Assembly: GCA_024345305.1 (NCBI GenBank)
Contig: BRON01000013.1
Span: forward strand, 1,054,001 to 1,118,000
Reading direction: 5' to 3'
DNA: 64,000 bases
Origin: Mrakia gelida
Lineage: Eukaryota; Basidiomycota; Tremellomycetes; Cystofilobasidiales; Mrakiaceae
The notes below the pieces were generated by a model. The model was not told the origin of the DNA and did no database searches. It saw only the letters and a list, made by a program, of their open reading frames with translations. Shown one piece after another: positions 54,501 to 64,000 of the stretch (position 1 is its first letter; each line of letters starts with the position of its first letter). Made by a program: the position numbers and the translations under genes.

Positions 54501-55430
54501 TTGGGGAGGGGGAAGAAGGGGTTGGAGGAGTAGGGGAGTGAGGGACGGGAAAGGAAGGAGAGGAGGGAAGGGAGAGGAGAGGAACGCGAGCTCACTCGAT
54601 GATGGTTGCTCCCCATCCGTTGAAAGGCGAGGAGGACAAGCCGGTGTTGGGTTTGACTTCGTCGTAGCCTGAAGAGAAGGGTAAGGATCAGCTTCGTAGT
54701 CTCTCGAGTTTGAAAGAATACAAGCGAACTCACCCCAAGCTCTCTTCTTGTATCCCTCCCAAGAAAGCAAGAACCCATTCCTAACCACCTCCCTCCTCCC
54801 TTCCAGCACTTCCTCCCTCCCCTTCCCCATCCTACCCTTCTTCAATACCCCCTCCTCAGCCTGAACCCTCGGCGCCACCTTCCACGCCTTCCCCATCTTC
54901 GGCGGTGTCCACTTTGAAGCGAAATCCGGCCAGGGCTGACCGAACCTGTTGCTCTCTTTCGGAGGAGGTGCGTCCTTCTTCTCTGGTGGACTCGCAGGAT
55001 AGAGCTGAGATATATTCGCTTGAGGAAAAGGACGGAAGAGAGGTGGGGAAGAGGGTGGGAGGGATTCGAGGATGGGGAACCATTCTGCTCGAAGGGGTAA
55101 GGAGGACAAGGGAGGATCGTTGGGAGGGAGGAGAGAAGGCCAGTCTTGAGTTCCCGTATAATGGTCGTCCGGACGTTGAGTGCGGACGTTGGGGTGCGCG
55201 TTGGAGGGGACGTAAGGGTTGAACAGGGCGGGGTTGGAGATGGGTGGGGGGAGAAGGCGAGAGTTGGAGTTGGTGGAGGATGGGTGGTGTTGCTGGAGGA
55301 AGAAGAGGTAGAAGCAGATGGAGATGGATCCGAGCGTGAGCAGGAGGAGAGAGCGATTCGAGCGAAGGAGGGAGCGTCGAGAGATCCGAGGGAGAACGTC
55401 CTGCAGGGTTTGAGGGAGGAGTTGCCGCAT
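51590..55430 (-). CDS. Class I alpha-1,2-mannosidase (GH47), type II membrane protein
   Basis: Trims alpha-1,2-linked mannose from N-glycans in the ER or Golgi. The start at ATG 55428-55430 gives MRQLLPQTLQDVLPRISRRS and then one membrane anchor (LLLLTLGSISICFYLFFLQ). A Pro-rich stem of about 150 residues follows. The GH47 (alpha/alpha)7 domain runs from NGFLLSWEGYKKRAWGYDEV through GWGATIIDTLDTLLL (about 54580-54640 and 54460), GSMTLEMTRLSQLTGNQTYF, TFGG + SADSYYEYLIKQHQL, YIGRPESIESVFYMYRLTGD and NMESFVLAETLKYHYLL, to the calcium-binding NTEAHPF near the end. The catalytic Glu/Asp positions in these motifs are present. The stop is TAG at 51590-51592. About 15 exons. ER Mns1 versus Golgi type cannot be decided by eye; the long stem suggests a Golgi-like anchor. 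Confidence 0.93.
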
Positions 55431-56122
55431 TCGATCCTCGAGATCGACAGAGGGATGCGCGAAGGAGAGGGAGGGGCAAAGGAGGAAAAGGAGGAGGAGG
55501 GAAGGAAGGAGGAGCGAGCTTGAGCTTTCGAGAGACCAAACGAGGGGCGCGGAGAACAGTCGCCTTGCCAACCAGAAATGTCTACATTGGAGTTCTCAGT
55601 CCTACACTGCCCCTCCTAGCTCTCGTAGAGAGGCGACTCCACCCAGAATTAAGCTGAGACTCGCTCCAGATCGCTCCCTCACTCGCGTTGATCTCTTGGG
55701 TTCCCTCTTCTTTCAACCGGCCCTCGTTCGAAAGAAATGGAGCTAGGATCGAAGAGTGTAGACTATGAGCGAGTATACAAAAGATGGGATGGAAAGTGAA
55801 AGATCAAAGATCGAGAACGAAAAACGAAGAAAAGAGAAGGATGGATACGAAGAGATGCAAAAGAAGAAGAGGAGAGATGGTGGGCGGGCGGGCGAGGCGA
55901 ACGAACCGACGACGAGAAACGTAGGGTAGTGGTAGAGGTATGGAGATCAACACGAGAGGGAGTAAAGGATTGTAAGTAGAGGTGAGCGGTCAACGCGTGA
56001 GAGAGAGAGAGGGGGGGAGACTAGGTAGGGTAATTGTATGGTTGAAGAGAGAGAAGGAAAGAGGGTCCATGGTCGACGAGAGGGCTGGGGAAGGAGAGAG
56101 AGAGAGGGATGGGGTAGGTGAT
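55431..56122. promoter_or_regulatory. Upstream region of the GH47 gene
   Basis: 692 bp between the mannosidase start and the stop of the kinase gene, both on minus. No gene was seen. GA-rich on the plus strand. Confidence 0.35.
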
Positions 56123-59100
56123 TTAGTGGGAGGGATGCCGAGATTGATGCTGCTGATGCTGATCGGCTACGGATGCGATGTGGGAGAAGGGAGGGAGGGT
56201 GGTGTGGCTGGAGTTGGCGTTGGGAGGGTTGGGCTGGAAGACAGGGAAAGAAAGCGAAGACGCGTCTCGTCAGTTCGTCGTTCGCTCCCTGCTTCGCCCC
56301 GTCAGACAGAAAGGTCGAAAGACTCACCACTCTGAACATCTCGTTGTACCCATCCAAGCTCAAGCCCTGACTCGACATCCCCGGTAACGAGAGGTTGCTA
56401 GCCTGAACGGCCGGCCGTCCGTAAGGATCGTACTTCGACGACGGGGAGGCGTATCGACCTGAGGGACTTCCGAGGTTGGTGTGCTCTCTGAAGTCTCTTG
56501 AGAGCTGGTCGCCGATGGAGCCTGATCCGTGAGGGAGGGAGTAGAGCTGAGGGGAGGAGGTCGAGCCTTGGGAGGAGACTGAGGCTGCTGTCCGGCTGAG
56601 GGAGGAGGGGTACTGGCGAGGGGAGGAGCGAGGTCCAGGATCGCCTGAGGGGAGGAAGAAGAGGGGAGAACGAGTCAGTCACAAGAACGACAAGTGAAAA
56701 TAAGAAAGAGGGGGGAAAGGAACTCACTGTCGACACTCTGGAAGGTCATGATCGAAGGTGAACGTAACGAATTCGCGTCGTGCGAAGACATCGAATGATC
56801 GTCGTCTCCATCCCTCCGACGCGACTTGTGCCGATGCTCCCTCGTCGGATCGAACGGCTTGAAAGGACCACCTGAAGCTCCACTCCGATGAGAAGCTGCC
56901 GATCCACCGAGATGAGGGTTCGAAGCCGAGTGGTTGAGCGAGGACGAGCTTGGAGCTCCGAGGTGATCTCGCGACGACGAAGGAGCTGCCGACGACGAGT
57001 GATGCTGCTGCTGTTGATGACGATCGACCTGCTTCCCCTTGTCCTTCTGAGGAGACCTGTTGTCCGTCGCGAGCATCGACCGTCCGCTGGTCATGTCCCT
57101 CCACTCGATCTCGACAACTCCCCCTCCGTTCGCCTTGTTCGTGCTGACCTGCTCGGCAACCAACCGATCCCTCTTCTGCATCACAGCTCTCGCTCGCTCC
57201 CTCGCCTGGGCCTGAGCAGCGTCCCTCTTTGCCAACTCGAGCTGCTTGGCAACTCGTTTCGCCTCCTTCTGAGCCGCCTTCGCGTCGAGAGGTTCGTTGC
57301 TGACCGACGGGGAGGGTCCTGAGTCCGGAGCGTTCGAGATCGACTGAGTTCGTTTGAGAGGCACCGAGTGCGTCGATCCGTTGGGTTCCTCTCCGACGGG
57401 AGCGAGAGACTCGTGTTTCGACTCGTTCGAACCTCCAAAGACGGATCCGAGACCCCACTTCTTCTTCTTCGGGACGGGGAGAGCTGCTCGCTTCGCTGCT
57501 TCGACCTGAGCGTTGGCCATGACGACGTCCTGTCTCCGAACGCGTTCGTCGTCCATGGGAGGAGGCATCGAGAGCTCGTCGTCGTAAGGAGTTCGAATGA
57601 TGGGAGGAGGGTGCTGTCGGTAGTGGGATCCGTTTCCAGGAGTGTCGATGTGGGAGGACGAACTCGCGTGGCTGCTCGAGTTGACGGTGCTGGTCGACTG
57701 AGCGAAGGCTGGAGAGATGGAGGAGTGGCTTCGACCGTCGTATCCTTCGTAGTTCGATCCGTCGTAGTGGGTTTGACTGGGATGGGAACCACTCGACGCG
57801 TGACTCGCTTGGGAAGAGTGCTGCTGCTGCCACGAGTTCGACGTTGGCGACGCCGACGACGGCTGCTCGTCCTTGAAGTTGTAACGACTGACTCCTGACG
57901 GTGGTGCTCGTCGTCCGTAGCTCGAAAGGTCTGCTGCTGGAAGGTCGAGCTCTCGCAGTTGGTCGACGAGGGCTGAGGCTCCGCTTGTCCGTATCCGAGG
58001 AGAGATGAGCGTCGAGGCCGACGAGATGTTGTGCTCGAGCCCTGGCGTGTCGTAGACCGTCTTCTGGGAGTTGTGGGAGTGTAGCGAGATGGCGGATCCT
58101 CCTCCTGAGGGTGACGAAGGGATTTGGGAGGGAGAGCCGCGGTACTGAGGGTAGAAGGGAGCTCGGGTTTGGTTTTGTTGAGCGAGGAGAGGAGAGAGTT
58201 GAGGAGGAGGAAGGGTTCGAGTGGATCCGTCGACGATGTTGAAGGAGGGAGGGTGCTGATGAGGGATAGATGAATGGGAAGGAGGGACATCTCGTTCTGG
58301 GACTCCGTGGACGACGCCAGAGTTCGGCGGGGAGATGAGGACCGAGTTCGACGACGACGAGGAGAGATGAGGTTGGGAGGGTCGACCGGGGAAGGAGGAG
58401 GGAGAAGGAGCTTCCGGCATGGCTGGGATGTAGGGAGTAGCTTGGATGCGAGGGACCGTGACTCGGAAGTAGGCGTGTTCGAGGCAGGCTTTGGCGGTGA
58501 TTCGATGTTTTGGGTTGTATCGAAGGCACTCGGAGATGCAGTCGATGAGGGTGAGAGGGATGGTAGGTTGGAAGAGGGATGCGAAAGGTGGTGGTGACAT
58601 CTGAGACAAAGCGAGATGAGCGAAGAAAAAGGAGTCAGTAAAGGTCGCGACGCGAAGAGGGTCGAGGGAAGCAATCGAGCTCACCTTTGGGAATCCGAAC
58701 CCAACAGCTCTCGCCATCTTGATCCCTCGATCCCAATCTCCTCCACCTCTCAGCTTCCCTCTCTCGTCCAGCCCGTACTCCCTACTCGGATCTCCCAAAA
58801 TCGCGCAGATCTTGTACACCTGATCCACCTCGCTCTGACCAGGGAAGATCGGCTTGAGGTTGACGAGCTCAGCGAGGATCGTTCCCAGAGCCCACATGTC
58901 CACTGGAGGTCCGTAGTCCCTACTCCTCAGCAGCACCTCGGGAGCTCGGTACCACCTCGTCGAAACGTACTCGGTGTAAGGAGGTTTCGAGTTGATCTCC
59001 CTCGCGAGTCCGAAGTCGGCGAGCTTGACGATGACCACGACGTCCGTTTCCATCCTCGTCCCTGGCGGTATCGGCGTCTCTCGAACGGGAAGGTAGTCCT

Positions 59101-60724
59101 GGAGTCCGATGGTGGTGACGAGGAGGTTCTCGGGCTTCATGTCTCGATGGAAGTAGCCTGAGGCGTGGATGTGTTCGAGACCGGAGATGACCTGATGGAA
59201 GACGGAGGCGATCAAGCCGCCGGCGAGAGGACGACCTTTCCGCGACTTGGTGAGCTGGTAGAGGTTCCCTTCCATGCACTCGAAGACGAAGTAGAGTTCC
59301 TTGGTCGGTTGGAGGAAGGCGTCGTAGAGGGGGATGATGTTGGGATGAGAAGGGATCGACCGTAACGACTGCAGAAGAGAGAGGACGAGGATCGAGATGA
59401 GTACATCATTCTTTTCGTCCGAGCATCTTCGACAGCCGCACCAGCGAGTTCGTCTCCTAGAGAGGACACGTGGAGGGAGAGGAGACCTCGAATGCGCGAG
59501 TTCGAGGAGGAGGAAAGGAGAAAAGGAAGACAGCACGACCAACTCACCTCGAGCTCTTTCAGCTTCCCAGCTTCCTCCCACCCTCTCTCCCAAACCCTCT
59601 TCATCCTCTTCACAGCTACCAGCCTCTTCCCAACCCACTCCGGTCTCGCCCCAGCACCACACTGCATCGGACTGAGCGTCGTTCCTGCCGGAAGAGGTGA
59701 ATGCCAGTCGCAAAGCCAGACGGTTCCAAACGATCCATCGCCGACGAGCTTGACGGGAGTGTACGAACGAGGAGCGTCTGAGCGAACAAAGGATACCGAA
59801 GAAAGATTCGTCAGCTTCGTGGTCGATCCTAGTAGCGAAGGAGAAGAGAGAAAGGCTGGAGAGCAACCGACTGACGCCAGTCGGGAGGAGAGACCGCGAG
59901 GTGGGATGGAACCGACGGAGGCTCCATCCCGTGAGGCCTCGTGGAAGAAGAAGAAGAAGAGGAGATGATGAAGAGATCGACTCTTCAAAAGGGGAAGCAG
60001 GAACGACGAAAGGGAGGTCCTGCTCCCTGGGAGAAAGAAAGAGAAAGGAAGGGGAAAACGAAGGTGGTGGGTTGATGGGAAAGCTCGACCTTCCCTCCCT
60101 CCCTCTTCCTTCCTGCCCTTTTCCTGTTCCTCAGCCCACGAACCACGCTGCTCCTCTCCGCCTTTCCCCTGATCGAGGACCAACAGGATTACGCCGAGCA
60201 GAGGAGGAGGAACCAGCATTCCCCGCTGTCATATCCGCTTCTCTCCTCTCTCTCTCACTCTCCCTTCCCTCGAGAACTCCTCCCTCCTCCCTCCTCTGGA
60301 CTGATCCCGATATTTCAAGGATGGCTGTTCGCGGAGAAAGGTCGAATGAATTGAACTCACCTGGTGGCAGTACACCCCAGGACGACGTGCTGACGGGTCT
60401 GATTGCTGCTGGTATCGAAGCTGCTGTCGTTGTCGAGGACGAGTTGGACAGGGATCCTCCGTTGCCGTTCGTTGAGGTCGACCCGTTCACGGCTGCTGCT
60501 GCTGAAGATGACGAGTGAGGGTGGTGGTGGTGGTGATTGGAGGAAGATGAGGTGGAGGAGGAGGCGTAGGAGGAGTGATGATGGTGATGCTGCTGTTGAT
60601 GAGACGGTGGAGGTGGGAGCGGGATCGTTGGAGGTGGATGGGAGGAGGAAGGTGTTGATTCCAGGAGGTGGTTCGAAGGAGGAGCACGCCAGGACGTCGA
60701 AGGTCCAGATTCAACGACTGACAT
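56123..60724 (-). CDS. Crk1/Ime2-like protein kinase (RCK family, TEY motif)
   Basis: Ser/Thr kinase of the MAK/ICK/Ime2 group; in smuts the relative Crk1 links nutrient and MAPK signals to morphogenesis and mating. Exon 1 (60361-60724) encodes a 121-residue extension rich in Ser, His and Pro. The kinase domain starts YTPVKLVGDGSFGTVWL (from 59778 down) and has VAVKRMKR (catalytic Lys), YFHRDMKPENLL (about 59110-59150), KLADFGLARE (about 59010) and the activation loop YTEYVSTRWYRAPE (about 58940-58980), with a TEY dual-phosphorylation site as in Crk1. Two insertions enlarge the N-lobe and the loop before DFG. The C-terminal 600-700 residues are low-complexity (Ser, His, Gln, Pro) and end HQQHQSRHPSH before TAA at 56123-56125. 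Kinase certain; subfamily likely. Confidence 0.9.
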
Positions 60725-61899
60725 TCGGAAGCTTGCTTGCGAGGGTTCTGGGAAGACCAAGTATACACGAAAGAGAGAGAGAGAGAGCGTCAGCACAGGT
60801 TGTATGCTCGGATCGGAGCTGAGAGTGGAGGGCAAGGGAGGGGGGAGGGAGGGAGGAGAGAGAGGGAGCTCGCTCTCTCAACATGGGACCCCTCCCAGAG
60901 ACCAAAGCTGTACGGTTCTGTAAAGGAGACCATCTCTTCCCAGTCCACCTATACACGATCCTCCCCGAAGAGCTCCTCTCTGCAGACGAGGTTCTGTTTG
61001 AATCGCTCGAAGCAGGTCCTGAACGAACGCGATCGCCTCGACCTCTCCCTCCCTCCCTCTGCCACTTTGAAGCTCAAGGACTCACGGATTCTCTCGTCAA
61101 CGAGGGTCGTGACAGGAGGGATGATCAGAAGAGGTCGATCCGGTTCCAGTAGAAGAGGAGGAAGCTAGGCGAGGCTGTCCTGCAGGGGAGGGAAGGGCGA
61201 AGAAGGGGGAGAAGGGAAGGAAAGGGCGAGAGCTCGTTCTTCAAAGGGCGATGGAAGGGACAGCCCGAGGTAAAGTTTCGAACGTTTCTAGCGCGACCGA
61301 AAGGATGGGTATGCGAGCGAAGGGTCGAAGGGGGGGTAGACAGAGGGGGGAGGGACTAGCCGAGAAAGAGGGGGATGCGAAAGAAGGGAGGGAGGGGGGA
61401 AAAGCGTTGCTGGTCGTTGCAAGTCAGGAAGAGCCTAGCTCGAAGAAGGAGTCGACGAAGCTCGCGAGGTCTCACTCGCTTCGTTCAAAAGTCAACCTTC
61501 CAACCGAGAAAAATTGCTTCGAAAACTCACCACCCTCGTAGATTGTATGCAGATGTATCCGCTCTCGAAAGAAAGATCCAGAAAACCTGCTCCAGGCTAA
61601 CGTCGGGAAGGAGCGAAGAAGGAAGCGAGCTTCGCCTCCAAACGAAGCTAAGGGAGGTGAGCCTGAGTGAGCTGCGAGACAGACCTGTTGCTGACCTGCT
61701 CGTCCCTTGAGTCTCGCTTTCGATGAAAGGGAGTAGGGATACGAAGGCGAGAGCGAAAGCATATGCAGATCAAGCTCTCAAAGTCTACCGTATCGTGCTG
61801 TTCCGAGGAGTAGCCGTCTCGCGTATCGAGTCGATGGGCGCATCAGCACCCTTTCGATCCAACCCAGAAAACGACGCGTCGAAAGAAAAGGGTCAGCTG
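60725..61899. other. Kinase upstream region and unresolved 3' end of the PITH gene
   Basis: No confident gene. A plus-strand open frame at 60883-61152 (MGPLPETKAVRFCKGD...) has no recognisable features. The final exon(s) of the minus-strand PITH gene may lie between about 61500 and 61900. GA repeats (AGAGAGAG) occur near 60772-60785. Confidence 0.35.
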
Positions 61900-63311
61900 A
61901 TCTGAGAAGTTGGTTCTTCGTGGAGCGAGAGAAAGGGAAATCGAAACTGACCTGAGCTGCTGGGATACTGAGGGCGAAGGAGAAGGGATCAAAAGAGAAA
62001 GGAAGAGAGTCAGCCTGAGGAAAAACAACAGCGACGCGAGGGAGAGAAGCGGGACGAGCGTCATTTCGCTGTCATGCGACTTGGAAGGGTTCCTAGGGTC
62101 TCCGTTGCACCCCACATAGCTAGAGAAGAAAAAGTGGAGAGACGAACGTAAGCTCCTGAGCTGTTCTCAAACGCGACGGGAACGAAGAAAAAAAGAGACG
62201 CGTCGCATCGGACTCACTAGATACGCGTCCTCTCTCCTCCCTCCGAGTCTCCGAAGAACAAGCTCAGGCTGACCACATCAGTGAAGACGGAGACCTTCAG
62301 AGGGTACTCGGTGACTCCCAGAGTCGACGACGACGAGAGAAGCGAGATTTCCTGCGACGGTTTGAGTCCTCCCTCCGCGACGGGGAGACTGTCGGGGAAC
62401 GCGAGGCTGCAGCAAGAAAAGGAGGTCAGGACAAGGAAGGTAATTCGAAGGATGAAACAGACTGACCCTGCTGCACGGTTGGCGTAGATCCTGAGAACCG
62501 AGGGACAGTACTCTCCCCGGCCTGAGAAGGTTCGACGCGCGAGAGGAAAGTCAGCGCAAAGGGTTCGAGAGTCGAACGAGAGATCCACGGGAAACTAGTT
62601 CACCTGTCTTGACGAGTATCGATCGGACTCTGGTAAAATGAACGGCAGAGAAGGAGAATCAGCTCCAACGAACGGAGAAGGAAGGTGCGTCGAGCTCAGC
62701 GAACTGGACGAACCGGACGTTTTGGATGAACGGTATCGTCAAAATCAGCTGGACGAGGTGAGAGAAGGGTGCAGTAGTCAGCTGGTGATCCGATTAACCG
62801 AGACTCATCGTCCAGAAGACTCTCGATAGCCCGAGGAGTACAGGCCCAAGGAAGGGGAAGGAGGGGGAGAGTGAGCTCACCTGGTCGTCCACACCGCTGT
62901 CAACCCACAAAGACTCGTCGTCCCTCTCCTCCCAAGTCTTGATCACCACCTTGGCTTCCCCAGATCTCCCCTCTCCTCCATTCGATAAGGGAGTGCTGCT
63001 GCTGTTGGTTGAGGTCGGGGCTGGCGTTGATGCTGAAGTTCGAGAGGAGGAGGAGGAGGGAGCGTCTTCGTCGATGTTCAAGCCATGCACCTGATCTCTG
63101 TCGATCTGAGCGTAGAGGTTGGTTGTTGCTGATGATCCTGATGTCAGGCGTGAGGATGCTGATGAGGAAGCGAGGAGGTCGGTAAGAGCTGGAAGGGGAA
63201 GGAAGGAAGGGAAGGGGAGGAAGGAAGGTGAGCTTGAAGATGGATTGGTCAGGGAGGGGACGAGAAAGAAGAAGGAGGGAACGGACTGAGGTCGTCTTCA
63301 CAGGAAGGCAT
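61900..63311 (-). CDS. PITH-domain protein (PITHD1-like)
   Basis: PITH domains bind the 26S proteasome; PITHD1 and TXNL1 are the known carriers. The start at ATG 63309-63311 gives MPSCEDDL, then an exon with TNLYAQIDRDQVHGLNIDED, the usual lead-in. The jelly-roll domain follows: VVIKTWEERDDESLWVDSGV (about 62890-62950), GEYCPSVLRIYANR, LAFPDSLPVAEGGLKPSQEI, YPLKVSVFTDVVSLSLFFGD and ERTRI + YYVGCNGDPRN (62100-62330). The order of these blocks matches the PITH core (KPWEER..S.FVESD..., S.SL.LFI..N.G.D.T.I.YIGLRG). No thioredoxin domain was seen. The C-terminal exon after about 62060 is not resolved, so the left boundary is approximate. It shares a 166-bp divergent upstream region with the next gene. 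Confidence 0.75.
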
Positions 63312-63477
63312 ATGAGCGAGGTCCGAGATAGAAGATGGAGAGAAGGCTGGGAAGAGGCTGATGTCGAATATGGAGCTCCTAGTGGTTTGGGGAGACCTCG
63401 ACGTGGAAGGCTCGGAGACAAGTCGGTCGAGGCGAATCGTGGCTGGCTTCCTTCTTCTTTCCTCCAACGACGATGCG
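63312..63477. promoter_or_regulatory. 166-bp divergent upstream region
   Basis: Lies between the PITH start and the start of the right-edge membrane-protein gene, so it would have to serve both promoters. No motif stands out. Confidence 0.35.
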
Positions 63478-64000
63478 ATGGCCACCGCTTTTGGAATCAT
63501 CCTCATTGTACTCATCTTCCCGCTCGTGAGTTGCTTTGTGCTCTTTCACTCCAAGAAAAGCGTCCTCGTCCTCTTCTTTCCAAGGCCATGAAGCTGACCT
63601 TCCTTCCTCCTCCGCCCTCGTCCGACCTTCTCCCTCTCAGCTCGTCTACGCCTTCGTCTTTGATCGAATCCCACTTCTCAGCACTCTCCTCTCCCCCTTG
63701 GTCTCTCGCCGAATCAATGTCAGGGATATCAAAGCAGCAGCCCTGAGGAGGCGACCCCCAGATAGGTTTGGGGACGATGACCGTCCCGTCTGGTCTCCTT
63801 CATCTCGCGATCAACTCGAGACCAGAACCGTGAGTTTCAAGATCCATCTTTCCTTTCTCAAGACGAGTTAACGTCTTGAGTAGACCTTCGAGCTGCTGAG
63901 CTGCACGTTTTTGACATCCTACCTCTTCTCTATCCTCCCTCGCTGACTCTCCCTTGCCGACGTCTTCCTTGGCCTCGTCTTCAGCTTCTCCTTCGTTTCC
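63478..64000 (+). CDS. Small membrane-anchored protein, cut by the right edge
   Basis: Exon 1 (63478 to about 63528) encodes MATAFGIILIVLIFPL, one hydrophobic segment directly at the N-terminus. After an intron with branch GCTGAC the next exon (about 63640-63830) continues LVYAFVFDRIPLLSTLLSPL and a basic region (RRINVRDIKAAALRRRPPDR), ending near DQLETRT. A third exon after about 63884 begins TFELLSCTFLTSYLFSILP, again hydrophobic. The topology would be an N-terminal membrane anchor, a cytosolic basic loop and more membrane segments. No family recognised; 3' end beyond the window. Confidence 0.5.

Noticed and set aside
53850..55571. Longer GH47 N-terminus starting at 55571 with an apparent signal peptide
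   Set aside because: Position 55571 is TTG, not ATG. The first ATG in frame is at 55430 and gives a normal type II anchor.
55982..56335. Plus-strand Glu/Arg/Gly-rich frame
   Set aside because: Antisense of the kinase 3' end and its GA-rich flank.
60883..61152. 89-codon plus-strand frame starting MGPLPETKAVRF
   Set aside because: No recognisable domain and no intron; lies upstream of a divergent kinase gene. Possible but unsupported.

Overview
The window is nuclear DNA of a filamentous or yeast-like fungus, most probably a basidiomycete. Genes are packed on both strands and cut by many short introns, mostly 60-130 nt, with GTGAGT/GTAAGT-like donors, a CTGAC branch site and a CAG acceptor. 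Several products look fungal: an OPT oligopeptide transporter, the ATP synthase subunit K (Atp19), a GH47 mannosidase, and a Crk1/Ime2-type kinase carrying a TEY activation motif as in Ustilago Crk1. Intron style and composition suggest Pucciniomycotina (Microbotryomycetes-like), but I cannot fix the genus.

Layout. 1-363 may hold the last exon of a plus-strand gene. 364-2960 shows no gene. MCM5 (2961-6978, minus) and ATP19 (7566-8649, minus) follow, then SAH1, S-adenosylhomocysteine hydrolase (9265-11741, plus). 12358-13571 (minus) is a conserved fungal protein of unknown function. 13960-17317 (plus) joins a Listerin/Ltn1-like N-terminal domain in frame to a leucine-rich-repeat/F-box-like half. 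17535-18286 is an inverted partial copy of the 3' end of SAH1 that still has an open 94-codon reading frame. NRDE2 (18459-23001), a secreted 5'-nucleotidase (23170-25740) and a low-complexity, probably nuclear protein (26139-30880) follow on the minus strand. The OPT transporter (31941-36819) and an RRM protein (37190-40673) are on plus. A tRNA-Lys(CUU) gene with a 93-nt intron lies at 41613-41778 (minus). Next come an Arg/Ser-rich RRM protein (42874-45787 or beyond, plus), an unknown protein (46400-47459, minus), RNASEH2A (47604-49533, plus) and an unknown protein (49747-50608, plus). GH47 mannosidase (51590-55430, minus), the Crk1-like kinase (56123-60724, minus), a PITH-domain protein (about 61900-63311, minus) and the start of a small membrane protein (63478 to the right edge, plus) complete the window.

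Most genes are independent housekeeping genes. Several act on nucleic acids: MCM5 (replication), RNASEH2A (ribonucleotide removal), NRDE2 (nuclear RNA surveillance) and the RRM proteins. The most unusual region is 11.4-18.3 kb. There an inverted duplication of the SAH1 terminal exons and 3'UTR brackets the fused Ltn1/LRR gene, with conserved exons and 3'UTR but diverged intron and flank. A second signal runs through the whole window: the palindrome GACGCGTC recurs dozens of times, mostly in introns, either overlapping the CTGAC branch site or just upstream of it.

Exon joints were worked out by hand. Those of SAH1, ATP19, the SAH1 fragment and the Ltn1/LRR gene were checked for phase and total length. 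Other genes are given as outer boundaries with key exons identified.
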